Shown here: in pieces, positions 1-8,378 of the stretch | Layout of the letters: the number at the start of each line of letters is the position of its first letter | Numbering within the stretch: position 1 is the first letter of the stretch | Source of the DNA: CAZLHO01 sp964559455 | GTDB lineage: Bacteria; Krumholzibacteriota; Krumholzibacteriia; LZORAL124-64-63 | Assembly (NCBI GenBank): GCA_964559455.1 | Contig: CAZLHO010000027.1 | Location: forward strand, 1 to 37,203 | DNA: 37,203 nucleotides | Direction of reading: 5' to 3' | Made by a program: the position numbers and the translations under genes | Notes under the pieces: generated by a model | What the model was told of the DNA's origin: nothing | What the model saw: the letters and a program-made list of their open reading frames with translations, nothing else | The model's database searches: none

Positions 1-1118
1 GGGTGCGCGTCTTCAGCGGCGGGATCGCCTCCGGCGACAACCTGACCAACAGCGCCACCAGCAACGCCGAGCGCGTGGGGCAGCTGAGCCTGGCCCTGGG
101 CAAGCAGCGCGAGAAGGTCGACTCCGTCGCCGCCGGCGACATCGTCCTGATCGCCAAGATGAAGTCCACGCCCGTCGGCAGCACGCTCTACGGCGGCACC
201 GCCATCGGCCTGCCGGCGCCGGCCTATCCGGCCCCCACCAGCTCCGAGGCCATCCTGCCGGTCACCGCCGGCGACGAGGACAAGATGGGCGTCGGCCTGA
301 CCAAGCTCCACGAGGAGGATCCGACCTTCGAGATCCGCCACGAGTCCGAGCTGAGCCAGACCCTGCTCGTCGGCCAGGGCGAGATGCACATCGCCTACAT
401 CCTCGAACAGGTCAAGAAGCTCTACAACGTGGAGGTGGGCCGCAAGCGCCCCCGCGTCGCCTTCAAGGAGACGATCCGCGGCAAGGCCGAGGTCCAGGGC
501 CGGTACAAGAAGCAGACCGGTGGCCGCGGCCAGTTCGGCGACGTCTGGCTGCGCCTGGAGCCCATGGAGAGGGGCGAGGGCTTCGAGTTCGTCAACGCCA
601 TCGTCGGCGGCGTCGTGCCCGGCAAGTTCATCCCGGCCGTCGAGAAGGGCGTGCGCGAGACCATGCGCAACGGCGTCTACGCCGGCTACGAGCTGGTCGA
701 TCTCAAGGTGACGATCTACTTCGGTTCGTTCCACGCGGTCGATTCCAGCGAGAACAGCTTCAAGGTCGCCGCCCGCCTGGCCATGCAGAAGGGCGTGCCC
801 GAGGCACGGCCGATGCTGCTGGAACCGGTGATGAAGGTCGCGATCCGCGTTCCCGAGGCCTACATGGGCGACGTGATGGGCGACATCTCGTCGCGCCGCG
901 GCCAGCCCCAGGGCATGGACAGCGAGGGTTCGATCCAGGTCGTCCACGCGCTCGTGCCCCAGGACGAGATGTACCAGTACTCGACCACCCTGCGGGCGAT
1001 GACCCAGGGCACGGGCGAGTTCTCCATGGAGTTCAGCCACTACGCCGAGGTCCCGGGCGACGTCGCGAAGAAGCTGGTCGAGGCCTACGAGTCCAGCCGC
1101 AGCGAAGGCTCGGACTAG
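1..1118 (+). CDS. Elongation factor G-like protein (EF-G2 type), C-terminal part
   Basis: The 5' end lies outside the window; 371 complete codons remain and no GTPase domain is visible. What remains covers domain II through domains III, IV and V of an EF-G-family translocase. Domain IV contains YKKQTGGRGQFGDVW and GGVVPGKFIPAVEKGV. Domain V contains EAYMGDVMGDISSRRGQPQG. Canonical EF-G usually has GQYGHV and PGEYIPAV, so the GDVW and GKFIPAV variants point to the EF-G-like paralogue group (FusA2/EF-G2) rather than the main translocase; this is a family inference. The gene ends 24 bp before yebC, with a purine-rich ribosome site (gggaggagctgggag) in the gap, so the two are probably cotranscribed. 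A second fusA elsewhere in the genome is expected. Confidence 0.9.
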   Translation, partial: VRVFSGGIASGDNLTNSATSNAERVGQLSLALGKQREKVDSVAAGDIVLIAKMKSTPVGSTLYGGTAIGLPAPAYPAPTSSEAILPVTAGDEDKMGVGLTKLHEEDPTFEIRHESELSQTLLVGQGEMHIAYILEQVKKLYNVEVGRKRPRVAFKETIRGKAEVQGRYKKQTGGRGQFGDVWLRLEPMERGEGFEFVNAIVGGVVPGKFIPAVEKGVRETMRNGVYAGYELVDLKVTIYFGSFHAVDSSENSFKVAARLAMQKGVPEARPMLLEPVMKVAIRVPEAYMGDVMGDISSRRGQPQGMDSEGSIQVVHALVPQDEMYQYSTTLRAMTQGTGEFSMEFSHYAEVPGDVAKKLVEAYESSRSEGSD

Positions 1119-1142
1119 GGGAAGCGGGAGGAGCTGGGAGAC

Positions 1143-1895
1143 ATGTCCGGACACTCCAAGTGGAGCACGATCAAGCGGAAGAAGGGCGCCAAGGACGCGG
1201 CCCGCAGCAAGCTCTGGTCTCGCCTGATCCGCGAGGTCACGGTCGCGGCCCGCGGCGGCGGCGATCCGAACGCGAATTCGCGCCTGCGGTCGGCGCTGGA
1301 CGCCGCCCGCGCCGCCAACATGCCGAACGACACGCTGGACAAGGCGATCAAGCGCGGCACCGGCGAGCTCGAGGGCGCCGTCTACGAGGAGATCTCGTAC
1401 GAGGGCTACGGCCCCGGCGGCGTGGCCATCTTCGTCGAGACCCAGACCGACAACCGCAACCGCACGGCCGCCGAGGTCCGCCACGTCTTCACGAAGTTCA
1501 ACGGCAACCTCGGCGCCAACGGCTGCGTCGGCTACCTCTTCGATCGCAAGGGCATGATCGTCCTCGACGCGGCGGGCGCCGACGTCGAGACCCTGATGGA
1601 CGCCGCGATCGAGGCCGGCGCCGAGGACGTCGAGGAGGAAGGCGACACCCTGGTCGTCACCACGACCTTCGAGGACTACAACGGGGTGCTCCAGTCCCTG
1701 CGGGACCGGTCCCTGCCCGTGCTCTCGTCCGAGCTCACGCTCATTCCGTCGACCACGGCCAAGGTGGCCGGCAAGGACGCCGTTACGCTGCTCAAGCTCA
1801 TCAACCACCTGGACGACCTCGACGACGTGGCCTCGGTGTCCGCCAACTTCGACATCGACGACGAGGAACTGGCCGCGATCCAGGACGAGATCTAG
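1143..1895 (+). CDS. yebC: YebC/PmpR family protein
   Basis: This 250-aa protein has the full family length. It opens with the diagnostic MSGHSKWSTIKRKKGAKDA and continues with the helical N-terminal segment (SKLWSRLIREV, NMPNDTLDKAIKRG) and the two alpha/beta domains (YEGYGPGGVAIFVE, LGANGCVGYLF). YebC-family proteins were first described as DNA-binding regulators; more recent work links members to translation through difficult nascent-chain motifs. Location next to ruvC is a widespread arrangement, so the gene is often cotranscribed with the Holliday-junction genes. The start at ATG 1143 follows a GGGAG ribosome site. Nothing unusual is visible. Confidence 0.95.
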   Translation: MSGHSKWSTIKRKKGAKDAARSKLWSRLIREVTVAARGGGDPNANSRLRSALDAARAANMPNDTLDKAIKRGTGELEGAVYEEISYEGYGPGGVAIFVETQTDNRNRTAAEVRHVFTKFNGNLGANGCVGYLFDRKGMIVLDAAGADVETLMDAAIEAGAEDVEEEGDTLVVTTTFEDYNGVLQSLRDRSLPVLSSELTLIPSTTAKVAGKDAVTLLKLINHLDDLDDVASVSANFDIDDEELAAIQDEI

Positions 1896-1929
1896 CGGCA
1901 GGCCGGGTTTCAAGCGCAAGGACGCCGTC

Positions 1930-2439
1930 ATGCTCGTGCTCGGCATCGACCCCGGCTCCCAGGCGACGGGCTTCGGCCTGGTCGCCGCGGAGGGGGGCCG
2001 ACTGCGCCAGGTCGACTGCGGCGTCGTCCGCTGCCCCGCCGGCGAGCCCCTGCCGGCCCGCCTGCTGCGCATCCACGGCGCCCTGCGCGACATCATCGCC
2101 GCCGCTTCCCCCGACGCCGTGGCCGTCGAGAGCGTGTTCAGCGCCCGCAACGCCCGCAGCGCCCTGGTCCTGGGCCACGCCCGCGGCGTGGCGCTGCTGG
2201 CCGCCGCCGAACGGGAACTGCCGGTTGCCGAATACGCCCCGCGCGAGGTAAAAATGGCCCTGACCGGACAGGGCGGCGCCTCGAAGGAGCAGGTGCGCTT
2301 CATGGTCCAGCGCCTGCTGGGCCGGGCCGCGCCGCCGTCGTCGCTGGACGCCAGCGACGCCCTGGGCGTGGCGCTCTGCCACGTGATGAGGCGCGATTCT
2401 CCGGCCGCCCGGCTGCAGGCGAAAGGCGGTGGCAGGTGA
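1930..2439 (+). CDS. ruvC: Holliday junction resolvase RuvC
   Basis: This 169-aa RNase H-fold endonuclease cuts Holliday junctions symmetrically on a RuvAB-bound junction. All four acidic catalytic positions are present: D7 in LGIDPGSQATGFG, E67 in VAVESVF, and D140 and D143 in SLDASDALG, with spacing matching E. coli D7/E66/D138/D141. The segment ARNARSALVLGHARGV is the usual DNA-contact helix. Its stop codon overlaps the ruvA start (GTGA, 2436-2439), implying translational coupling. It starts 34 bp after yebC. Confidence 0.97.
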   Translation: MLVLGIDPGSQATGFGLVAAEGGRLRQVDCGVVRCPAGEPLPARLLRIHGALRDIIAAASPDAVAVESVFSARNARSALVLGHARGVALLAAAERELPVAEYAPREVKMALTGQGGASKEQVRFMVQRLLGRAAPPSSLDASDALGVALCHVMRRDSPAARLQAKGGGR

Positions 2440-3044
2440 TCGGACGTATCGAAGGCGTGCTCGTCGAGGGCGGGCCCGAGGCCCTGGTCGACGTGGGCGG
2501 CCTGGCCCTGGAGGTCCGGGTGCCCGGCGCCGCCGCCGCGCAGCTGCCGGCGGTCGGCGCCCAGGTGCGGCTCTGGACGCACCTCTCGGTGCGCGAGGAC
2601 GCCTGGACCCTCTACGGATTCCCGCGCCGCGCCGAGCGCGACCTCTTCCGGCTGCTGATCACCGTCTCCGGCGTCGGCCCCAAGATCGGGCTGGCGATGC
2701 TCTCGGGAGCCAGCGCCGAGCAGATCGCACTCTGGCTGCATCGCGGCGACGAGAAAGGGCTGGCCTCGCTGCCCGGACTCGGCCGCAAGACGGCGGCGCG
2801 GCTGGTCGTCGAGCTGGCCTCGCGCGTCCCGGCCGGGCTGTTGCCCGACGCCGGCGCGCAGGATGCTCTTGCGGGCGCCGCCGGCGGCGGCGCGGAACAG
2901 GGCGCCGCCCGCGCCGTGCTCGAGGCCATGGGCCTGCCCGCGCCCCGGGCCGAGCGGGCACTGGACGCGGCCCGGGCCGAGAACGCCGCCGTGACCGACG
3001 ACGTCGAGGGCTGGGTACGATCCGCACTGCGCCACCTGGGCTGA
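2436..3044 (+). CDS. ruvA: Holliday junction branch migration protein RuvA
   Basis: This 202-aa protein is the junction-binding subunit of the RuvAB branch-migration motor. The N-terminal OB domain (IGRIEGVLVE...GGLALEVRVP) is followed by tandem helix-hairpin-helix motifs VSGVGPKIGLAML (about residues 78-90) and LPGLGRKTAARLVVEL (about 112-127). An Ala/Gly linker then leads to a C-terminal domain III expected to contact RuvB. The start is GTG within the ruvC stop (4-bp overlap). ruvB follows after a 36-bp gap with its own strong ribosome site. Confidence 0.96.
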   Translation: MIGRIEGVLVEGGPEALVDVGGLALEVRVPGAAAAQLPAVGAQVRLWTHLSVREDAWTLYGFPRRAERDLFRLLITVSGVGPKIGLAMLSGASAEQIALWLHRGDEKGLASLPGLGRKTAARLVVELASRVPAGLLPDAGAQDALAGAAGGGAEQGAARAVLEAMGLPAPRAERALDAARAENAAVTDDVEGWVRSALRHLG

Positions 3045-3080
3045 TCCCGTCGCCGCCGTCGACCGAAAGGGAGGACGACC

Positions 3081-4106
3081 TTGACCGAGTCCAGATGGAC
3101 CGACCCCACGACGCAGCCCGGCGACGATCTGGAGTCGTCGCTGCGCCCGCGCCGGCTGGACGACTTCATCGGCCAGGACAAGATCAAGGCGAACCTGCGC
3201 GTCTTCGTGGACGCCGCCCGCGCCCGCGGCGAGCCCCTGGACCACGTTCTGCTCTACGGGCCGCCGGGACTGGGCAAGACCACCCTGGCCGGCATCATCG
3301 CCGCCGAGATGGGCGTCGAGATGCGCGTCAGCAGCGGGCCCGCCTTCCAGAACAGCGCCGAGCTGATCGGACTGCTCACCCAGGAGGAGGGCGCCCGCGC
3401 CGTCTTCATCGACGAGATCCATCGCCTGAACCGGGTCGTCGAGGAGTACCTCTATCCGGCGATGGAGGACTGGCGCATCGAACTCGTGGTGGACAAGGGG
3501 CCGAACGCCCGCCACTTCCAGCTGCAGCTCGAGCCCTTCACCCTGATCGGGGCGACCACCCGCGCCGGCATGATCACCGGCGCCCTGCGCGGGCGCTTCG
3601 GGATCATCTGCCACCTGGACTTCTATCCCCGCGAGGAGCTGTCCCTGATCCTGGCCCGCTCGGCGCGGATCATGGACATCGCCCTGACCGACGAGGGCGC
3701 GGACGAGATCGCCCGCCGCTCGCGGGGCACGCCGCGCACCGCCAACCGGCTGCTGCGTCGGGTGCGCGACTTCGCCCAGATCGACGGCGGGGGCGAGGTC
3801 GACCGGCGGGCCGCGGACCTGGCCCTGACCCGCCTCGGCGTGGACGACCTGGGCCTGGAGCCCCTGGACCGGCGCTACCTGGAACTCGTGATCCGCCATT
3901 TCGGCGGCGGCCCGGTCGGCGTGCAGAACCTCTCGGTCTCGTTGGGCGAGGAGCAGGACACCCTGGAGGACGTCGTCGAGCCCTTCCTGATCCAGTCCGG
4001 ACTGCTGCAGCGCACGCCGCGGGGGCGCGAGGCCACTCCTCACGCCTGGCGCCACCTGGAGATCGATCCGCCGGCCGGGGCCGGGGCGCAAGGCGAGCTG
4101 ATCTGA
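3081..4106 (+). CDS. ruvB: Holliday junction branch migration ATPase RuvB
   Basis: This 341-aa AAA+ hexameric motor drives branch migration. The Walker A motif GPPGLGKT lies at residues 60-67, Walker B FIDEIH has D111-E112, sensor 1 is GATTRAG, and the arginine-finger region is LRGRFGI. The C-terminal winged-helix domain ends with LLQRTPRGREATPHAW. The start is TTG at 3081, chosen because AAAGGGAGGA lies about 6 nt upstream and because the family-typical N-terminus (RPRRLDDFIGQDKIKANL) follows. queA begins one base after the stop, so the run ruvC-ruvA-ruvB-queA-tgt is probably one transcript. Confidence 0.97.
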   Translation: MTESRWTDPTTQPGDDLESSLRPRRLDDFIGQDKIKANLRVFVDAARARGEPLDHVLLYGPPGLGKTTLAGIIAAEMGVEMRVSSGPAFQNSAELIGLLTQEEGARAVFIDEIHRLNRVVEEYLYPAMEDWRIELVVDKGPNARHFQLQLEPFTLIGATTRAGMITGALRGRFGIICHLDFYPREELSLILARSARIMDIALTDEGADEIARRSRGTPRTANRLLRRVRDFAQIDGGGEVDRRAADLALTRLGVDDLGLEPLDRRYLELVIRHFGGGPVGVQNLSVSLGEEQDTLEDVVEPFLIQSGLLQRTPRGREATPHAWRHLEIDPPAGAGAQGELI

Positions 4107-4107
4107 G

Positions 4108-5301
4108 ATGAACGGCGACACGACCAACGCTTCGGGCGGGGCCTACGCCTACGACCTGCCTCTCGAACTGATCGCGCAGAGCCCGGCGCCGCGCCGTTCG
4201 GCCTCGCGGCTGCTGCTGGTCGAGCGCGGCGGCGAGCGCGTGCAAGAGGGCGTCTTCGCGGATCTGCCCGGCCTGCTGCGCTCCGGCGACCTGCTGGTGG
4301 TCAACGACAGCCGGGTGATCCCGGCCCGCCTGCGCCTGCGCCGCCTGCCCGGCGGCGGCCGGATGGAACTGCTGCTCGTGCAGCCGACGGCCGACGGCGG
4401 CTGGCTGGCGATGGGTCGCCCCGCGCGCCGGCTGCGTCCCGGGGACGAGCTGGCCTTCGCCGCCGACCCCGGCTCGGCTCCCGCGGTCCGCGTGGTCGGG
4501 CGGGGCGAGGACGGGCTGGTCGCCGTGACCGCGGTCGCCGGCGACCTGGCCGCCCTGGCCGAGCGTCACGGCGAGACTCCGCTGCCGCCCTACATCCGCC
4601 GCGCCGGCGCCGGCGCCGACGCACCGGAACTGACGGCGCAGGACCGCGACCGCTACCAGACCGTCTACGCCCGCGAGAACGGCTCGGTAGCCGCACCGAC
4701 GGCCGGGCTGCACTTCGAGGACGGTCTGCTCGACGAGCTCGCGAGCGGCGGCGTGGATCTGGCGCGGGTCACTCTCCATGTGGGCCCCGGCACCTTCAGG
4801 CCGCCGACCGACGACGAGATCCGGCGGCGGCGCCTGCACGCCGAGGCCTTCACCCTGCCCGCCGCGACCTGGCGGGCGCTGCGTGAGGCCCGCGCCCGGG
4901 GCGGGCGGGTGGTGGCCGTGGGCACGACGACCTTGCGCGTCCTCGAGACGGTGCGGCGACTGGGGCTCGACGCCGACGGCCCCGACCGGCGCCGCTGGCC
5001 GATCACCGACGAGGCCGACCCCGTCTTTTCCGGAGAAGCCGCGCGCGAGGGAGGGGATTGGCGCGTCGCCGGCGTCACGCGCCTCTTCCTGCGGCCGCCC
5101 GACGTCATCGACTCCGTCGACGGTCTGGTCACGAACTTCCACCTGCCGCAGTCGTCGCTGCTGATGCTGGTCGCGGCCTTCGCCGGCGAGCGTACCTGGC
5201 GCGCGGCCTACGCCCATGCCGTGCGCGAGCGCTACCGCTTCTACAGCTACGGCGACGCCATGGTCATCCGTCCCCGCGGGGACCGGGGAGGCGAGCGATG
5301 A
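4108..5301 (+). CDS. queA: S-adenosylmethionine:tRNA ribosyltransferase-isomerase QueA
   Basis: This 397-aa enzyme transfers and isomerises the ribosyl group of SAM onto 7-aminomethyl-7-deazaguanine in tRNA, giving epoxyqueuosine. Characteristic segments are YDLPLELIAQSPAPRRSASR near the N-terminus, LLVVNDSRVIPARL, TAGLHFEDGLL, RVTLHVGPGTFRP, TNFHLPQSSLLMLVAAF and YRFYSYGDAMVI at the C-terminus. It is slightly longer than many homologues (about 340-360 aa) because of extra residues around 300-320. The gap from ruvB is 1 bp, and the stop overlaps the tgt start as ATGA. The preceding pathway enzyme (Tgt) is encoded immediately downstream. Confidence 0.96.
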   Translation: MNGDTTNASGGAYAYDLPLELIAQSPAPRRSASRLLLVERGGERVQEGVFADLPGLLRSGDLLVVNDSRVIPARLRLRRLPGGGRMELLLVQPTADGGWLAMGRPARRLRPGDELAFAADPGSAPAVRVVGRGEDGLVAVTAVAGDLAALAERHGETPLPPYIRRAGAGADAPELTAQDRDRYQTVYARENGSVAAPTAGLHFEDGLLDELASGGVDLARVTLHVGPGTFRPPTDDEIRRRRLHAEAFTLPAATWRALREARARGGRVVAVGTTTLRVLETVRRLGLDADGPDRRRWPITDEADPVFSGEAAREGGDWRVAGVTRLFLRPPDVIDSVDGLVTNFHLPQSSLLMLVAAFAGERTWRAAYAHAVRERYRFYSYGDAMVIRPRGDRGGER

Positions 5302-6512
5302 GCGACACGCCCGCGGCACCCGTCCCGGTCAGCGACGTCCCCTTCGGCTTCAGCCTCGAGGCCCGGGACGCGGCCGGCGGCGCCCGCCTGGGCCGGCTGA
5401 CGACCGGCCACGGCCAGGTGCCGACGCCCGTCTTCATGCCCGTGGGCACGGTCGGCTCGATCAAGGCCATGACCTTCCCCGAGGTCTGGGCCACCGGCGC
5501 CCGCCTGATCCTGGGCAACACCTACCACCTCTACCTGCGTCCCGGACACGAACTGATCGAGCGCCTCGGCGGCCTGCACCGCTTCCAGGGCTGGGACGGG
5601 GCCCTGCTGACCGACAGCGCCGGCTACCAGGTCTTCTCGCTCTCGGACCTGAACAAGGTGGACGAGGACGGGGTCAGCTTCCGGTCGCACCTCGACGGCA
5701 GCAGCCACGTCTTCACGCCCGAGCATTCGATGACCGTGCAGCTGGCCCTCGGGGCCGACATCTGCATGGCCTTCGACCATTGCCTGCCCTACGGGGCCGA
5801 CGTCCGGGCCTTGGCCGCCGCCGTCGACCGCACGTCCCGCTGGGCCGAGCGCTGCGTGGACGCCTTCGGCCCCGGCGGCCGCGCCGAGCGCGGCGGCTGG
5901 CAGCGGGTCCTCTTCGGCATCGTCCAGGGCGGCTGCGACGCCGGCCAGCGCCGCCGCAGCGCCGGGCAGCTGACGGCCCTCGATCTGCCCGGCTACGCCA
6001 TCGGCGGACTCTCGGTGGGGGAGCCGATCCCCCTGATGCGCGAGATGACCGCCCTGACGGCGGAACTGCTGCCCGCCGACCGCCCGCGCTATCTGATGGG
6101 GGTCGGTTTCCCGGACGACATCGTCGAGAGCGTGCGTCGCGGCGTGGACATGTTCGACTGCGTCCTGCCCACGCGCATGGGCCGCAACGGCACGGTGGTG
6201 ACCCGCTCCGGCCGCCTCGTCGTGCGCAACGGAGCCTACGCCGCCGACGAGCGTCCCCTGGACGAGACCTGCGGCTGCCCGGTCTGCGCGCGCCACAGCC
6301 GGGCCTACATCCGCCATCTCTTCAACGCCCGCGAGATCCTGGGGCCGATGCTGGCCACGATGCACAACCTGCACTTCTACCAGAAACTGATGGCTGACAT
6401 CCGCCGGTCCCTGCGCGAGAATGTCTTCGCCGCCTTCGCCGACGACTTCCTGGCGGAATGGAGCGAGGGCGAGGCGCGTCGGCGCGCCGAGGCCGCGGAC
6501 CGTGGATCCTGA
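5298..6512 (+). CDS. tgt: tRNA-guanine transglycosylase (queuine/preQ1)
   Basis: This 404-aa TIM-barrel enzyme exchanges the wobble guanine 34 of GUN-anticodon tRNAs for preQ1. The nucleophile is D287 in MFDCVLPTRMGRNG. The zinc site is C325, C327, C330 and H356, with exactly the spacing of the Zymomonas enzyme. The substrate-site motif, normally DSGGFQ or DSGGYQ, reads DSAGYQ here (D106-Q111), a Gly-to-Ala change next to the general acid/base Asp. GIVQGG and AIGGLSVGEP are present. The start is ATG 5298 inside the queA stop; the reading frame is open further upstream, but that stretch lies within queA and does not resemble Tgt. Confidence 0.96.
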   Translation: MSDTPAAPVPVSDVPFGFSLEARDAAGGARLGRLTTGHGQVPTPVFMPVGTVGSIKAMTFPEVWATGARLILGNTYHLYLRPGHELIERLGGLHRFQGWDGALLTDSAGYQVFSLSDLNKVDEDGVSFRSHLDGSSHVFTPEHSMTVQLALGADICMAFDHCLPYGADVRALAAAVDRTSRWAERCVDAFGPGGRAERGGWQRVLFGIVQGGCDAGQRRRSAGQLTALDLPGYAIGGLSVGEPIPLMREMTALTAELLPADRPRYLMGVGFPDDIVESVRRGVDMFDCVLPTRMGRNGTVVTRSGRLVVRNGAYAADERPLDETCGCPVCARHSRAYIRHLFNAREILGPMLATMHNLHFYQKLMADIRRSLRENVFAAFADDFLAEWSEGEARRRAEAADRGS

Positions 6513-6587
6513 AGGAGACGGCCCGGGAGCGGATCCGGGGCCGCTAACGTGAGACGACGACGGTAAATCGCCAACGAGGAGACCGAG

Positions 6588-6917
6588 ATGGACCTGTTGA
6601 ACTTCCTGGCCATGAGCCCGGGCCCCGGCGCCCAGGGACAGGGCGCCGGCGGCGGCGCCGCGATGATGAACTTCCTCTTCATCGGCCTGATGATCGTGAT
6701 CTTCTACATGTTGATCTGGCGGCCCAATTCGCAGCGCCAGAAGAAGCACAAGGAGATGCTCGAAAGCGTCAAGAAGGGCGATCGCATCCTGACCACCGGC
6801 GGCCTCTTCGCCACCGTGCTCAACGTCAAGGAGGACCGCCTGGTCTGCACCATCGCCGAAGGCGTGAAGGTGGAGGTCGCGCGCAGCGCGATCAGCGGGA
6901 TCGTGGAGAAGGGCTGA
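6588..6917 (+). CDS. yajC: Preprotein translocase accessory subunit YajC
   Basis: This 109-aa single-pass membrane protein associates with SecDF and the Sec translocon. A Gly/Ala/Gln-rich N-terminal stretch (about residues 8-26) precedes one hydrophobic segment (about 28-44, FLFIGLMIVIFYMLIW) ending in the signature RPNSQRQKKHKEML. A small cytoplasmic beta domain follows (KKGDRILTTGGLFATV). The ribosome site is CGAGGAGACC before ATG 6588. The 75-bp gap after tgt holds a GC-rich imperfect inverted repeat but no convincing promoter. secD/secF, its usual partners, are not in the window. Confidence 0.94.
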   Translation: MDLLNFLAMSPGPGAQGQGAGGGAAMMNFLFIGLMIVIFYMLIWRPNSQRQKKHKEMLESVKKGDRILTTGGLFATVLNVKEDRLVCTIAEGVKVEVARSAISGIVEKG

Positions 6918-6921
6918 GAAC

Positions 6922-7446
6922 GTGGGCGCCGACGGTCCGCCCCGCCTGGTCTTCTACGGCGACGAGAGGCTGCGGCGGAAATGCCGCGACGTCGTTCCCG
7001 GCGACCCCGGACTGCCGGAACTGGTCGCCGGGATGGCGCGCCTGATGGGCAGGCACCACGGCGTGGGGCTGGCCGCCCCCCAGGTCGGCGACGACCGACG
7101 CGTCGTGCTCGTGGCGCCGCCCGATCGCGACTGGACCGAGCCGCTGGCGCTGATCAATCCGGTGCTGGCGGCGGTCTCCGACGCGACCGGACTCTTCGAG
7201 GAGGGCTGCCTCTCCTTCCCGGGCATCTACCGCCTGGTCCGCCGCCCGCGGGCCGCCACCGTCCGCTACGTCGATCTCGACGGCGTCGCCCGCGAGTTCA
7301 CCGACGACGGACTGCTGGCCCGCATCGCCCTGCACGAGATCGATCACCTGGACGGCGTGCTCTTCGTGGACCATCTTTCGCCATGGACGCGCGCGGGGGT
7401 CGACCTGCGCATGAAGCTCCGATCCTGGGGGGGGATGCAGCCGTGA
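6922..7446 (+). CDS. def: Peptide deformylase
   Basis: This 174-aa metalloenzyme removes the formyl group from nascent N-formylmethionine. All three family motifs are intact: GVGLAAPQ (residues 47-54), EGCLS (94-98, with C96 as metal ligand) and HEIDH (138-142). It starts at GTG 6922, four bases after the yajC stop. Its stop overlaps the GTG of fmt, so the formylation and deformylation enzymes are translationally coupled, a common arrangement. Confidence 0.96.
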   Translation: MGADGPPRLVFYGDERLRRKCRDVVPGDPGLPELVAGMARLMGRHHGVGLAAPQVGDDRRVVLVAPPDRDWTEPLALINPVLAAVSDATGLFEEGCLSFPGIYRLVRRPRAATVRYVDLDGVAREFTDDGLLARIALHEIDHLDGVLFVDHLSPWTRAGVDLRMKLRSWGGMQP

Positions 7447-8378
7447 AGATCGTCTACATGGGATCGCCCGAATTCGCGGTCCCGTCGCTGGAGGCCCTGG
7501 TCGAGGCCCGTTTCGACGTGCGGCTGGTCGTCACCCAGCCCGACAGCCGCGCCGGCCGCGGCCGCCGGCTCGAGGAGACGGCGGTCAAGGCCTGCGCCCG
7601 CCGTCACGGCCTGGACGCGATGGACTGGGGGCGGGACGACGCGGACCGGGTCTACGCCGCCGTGCGCGCGATCGCCCCCGACGCGGTGGTCGTGGTCGCC
7701 TTCGGCCACATCCTGCGGCGCCGCCTGCTCGAGCTTCCCCGCTTCGGCTGCCTGAACGTCCACGCCTCGCTGCTGCCGCGCTGGCGCGGCGTCTCGCCGG
7801 TGCACTACGCCATCCTGCACGGCGACGCCTGGACCGGCGTGACCCTGATGCGCATGGACGAGGGCGTCGACACCGGCCCGATCCTGGACCAGAAGGCCGT
7901 GGCCATCGACCCCGCCGAGACCGCCGGCGATCTGCTCGACCGTCTGGCCGGCCACGGCGCCGACCTGCTGATCAACTCCCTGCGCGCGCTCGAGGGCGAC
8001 CGCCTGCCCGAGCGCGGCCAGGGCGACGTCGGCGCCGTCTACGCGCCGAAGCTGAACCGCTCCTTGTCGCCGATCCGCTGGGAGCGCCCCGTGACCACGG
8101 TGCACAACCAGATCCGCGGCCTGCAGCCCTGGCCCGGCGGCACCACCTTCCTGAACGAGCGCCAGATCAAGATCACCGAGGCGCGCCCCGACTCCTTCGC
8201 CACTCCTTCGGTGACGCCCGGCACCGTGGTCTCGGTCGACGAGGAGGGGATCTGCATCGGTTGTGGCGAGGGCACGATCCGGGTGACCGGCCTGCAGAAC
8301 CCCGGCGGCAAGCCGATGACGGCCGCCGAGTTCCTCCGCGGGCACAAGGTCGACGTCGGCACCGTGCTGCGTTCATGA
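7443..8378 (+). CDS. fmt: Methionyl-tRNA formyltransferase
   Basis: This 311-aa enzyme formylates initiator Met-tRNA using 10-formyltetrahydrofolate. The N-terminus KIVYMGSPEFAVPSLEAL and the active-site stretch GCLNVHASLLPRWRG followed by DEGVDTGPIL are diagnostic. After SLLPRWRG the usual AAPI reads VSPV, a modest deviation. The C-terminal beta-barrel domain begins near YAPKLNRS, with IRGLQPWPGG. The start is GTG 7443 in the def stop (GTGA); the frame is open further upstream but that part lies inside def. The stop forms an ATGA overlap with rsmB. Confidence 0.95.
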   Translation: MKIVYMGSPEFAVPSLEALVEARFDVRLVVTQPDSRAGRGRRLEETAVKACARRHGLDAMDWGRDDADRVYAAVRAIAPDAVVVVAFGHILRRRLLELPRFGCLNVHASLLPRWRGVSPVHYAILHGDAWTGVTLMRMDEGVDTGPILDQKAVAIDPAETAGDLLDRLAGHGADLLINSLRALEGDRLPERGQGDVGAVYAPKLNRSLSPIRWERPVTTVHNQIRGLQPWPGGTTFLNERQIKITEARPDSFATPSVTPGTVVSVDEEGICIGCGEGTIRVTGLQNPGGKPMTAAEFLRGHKVDVGTVLRS

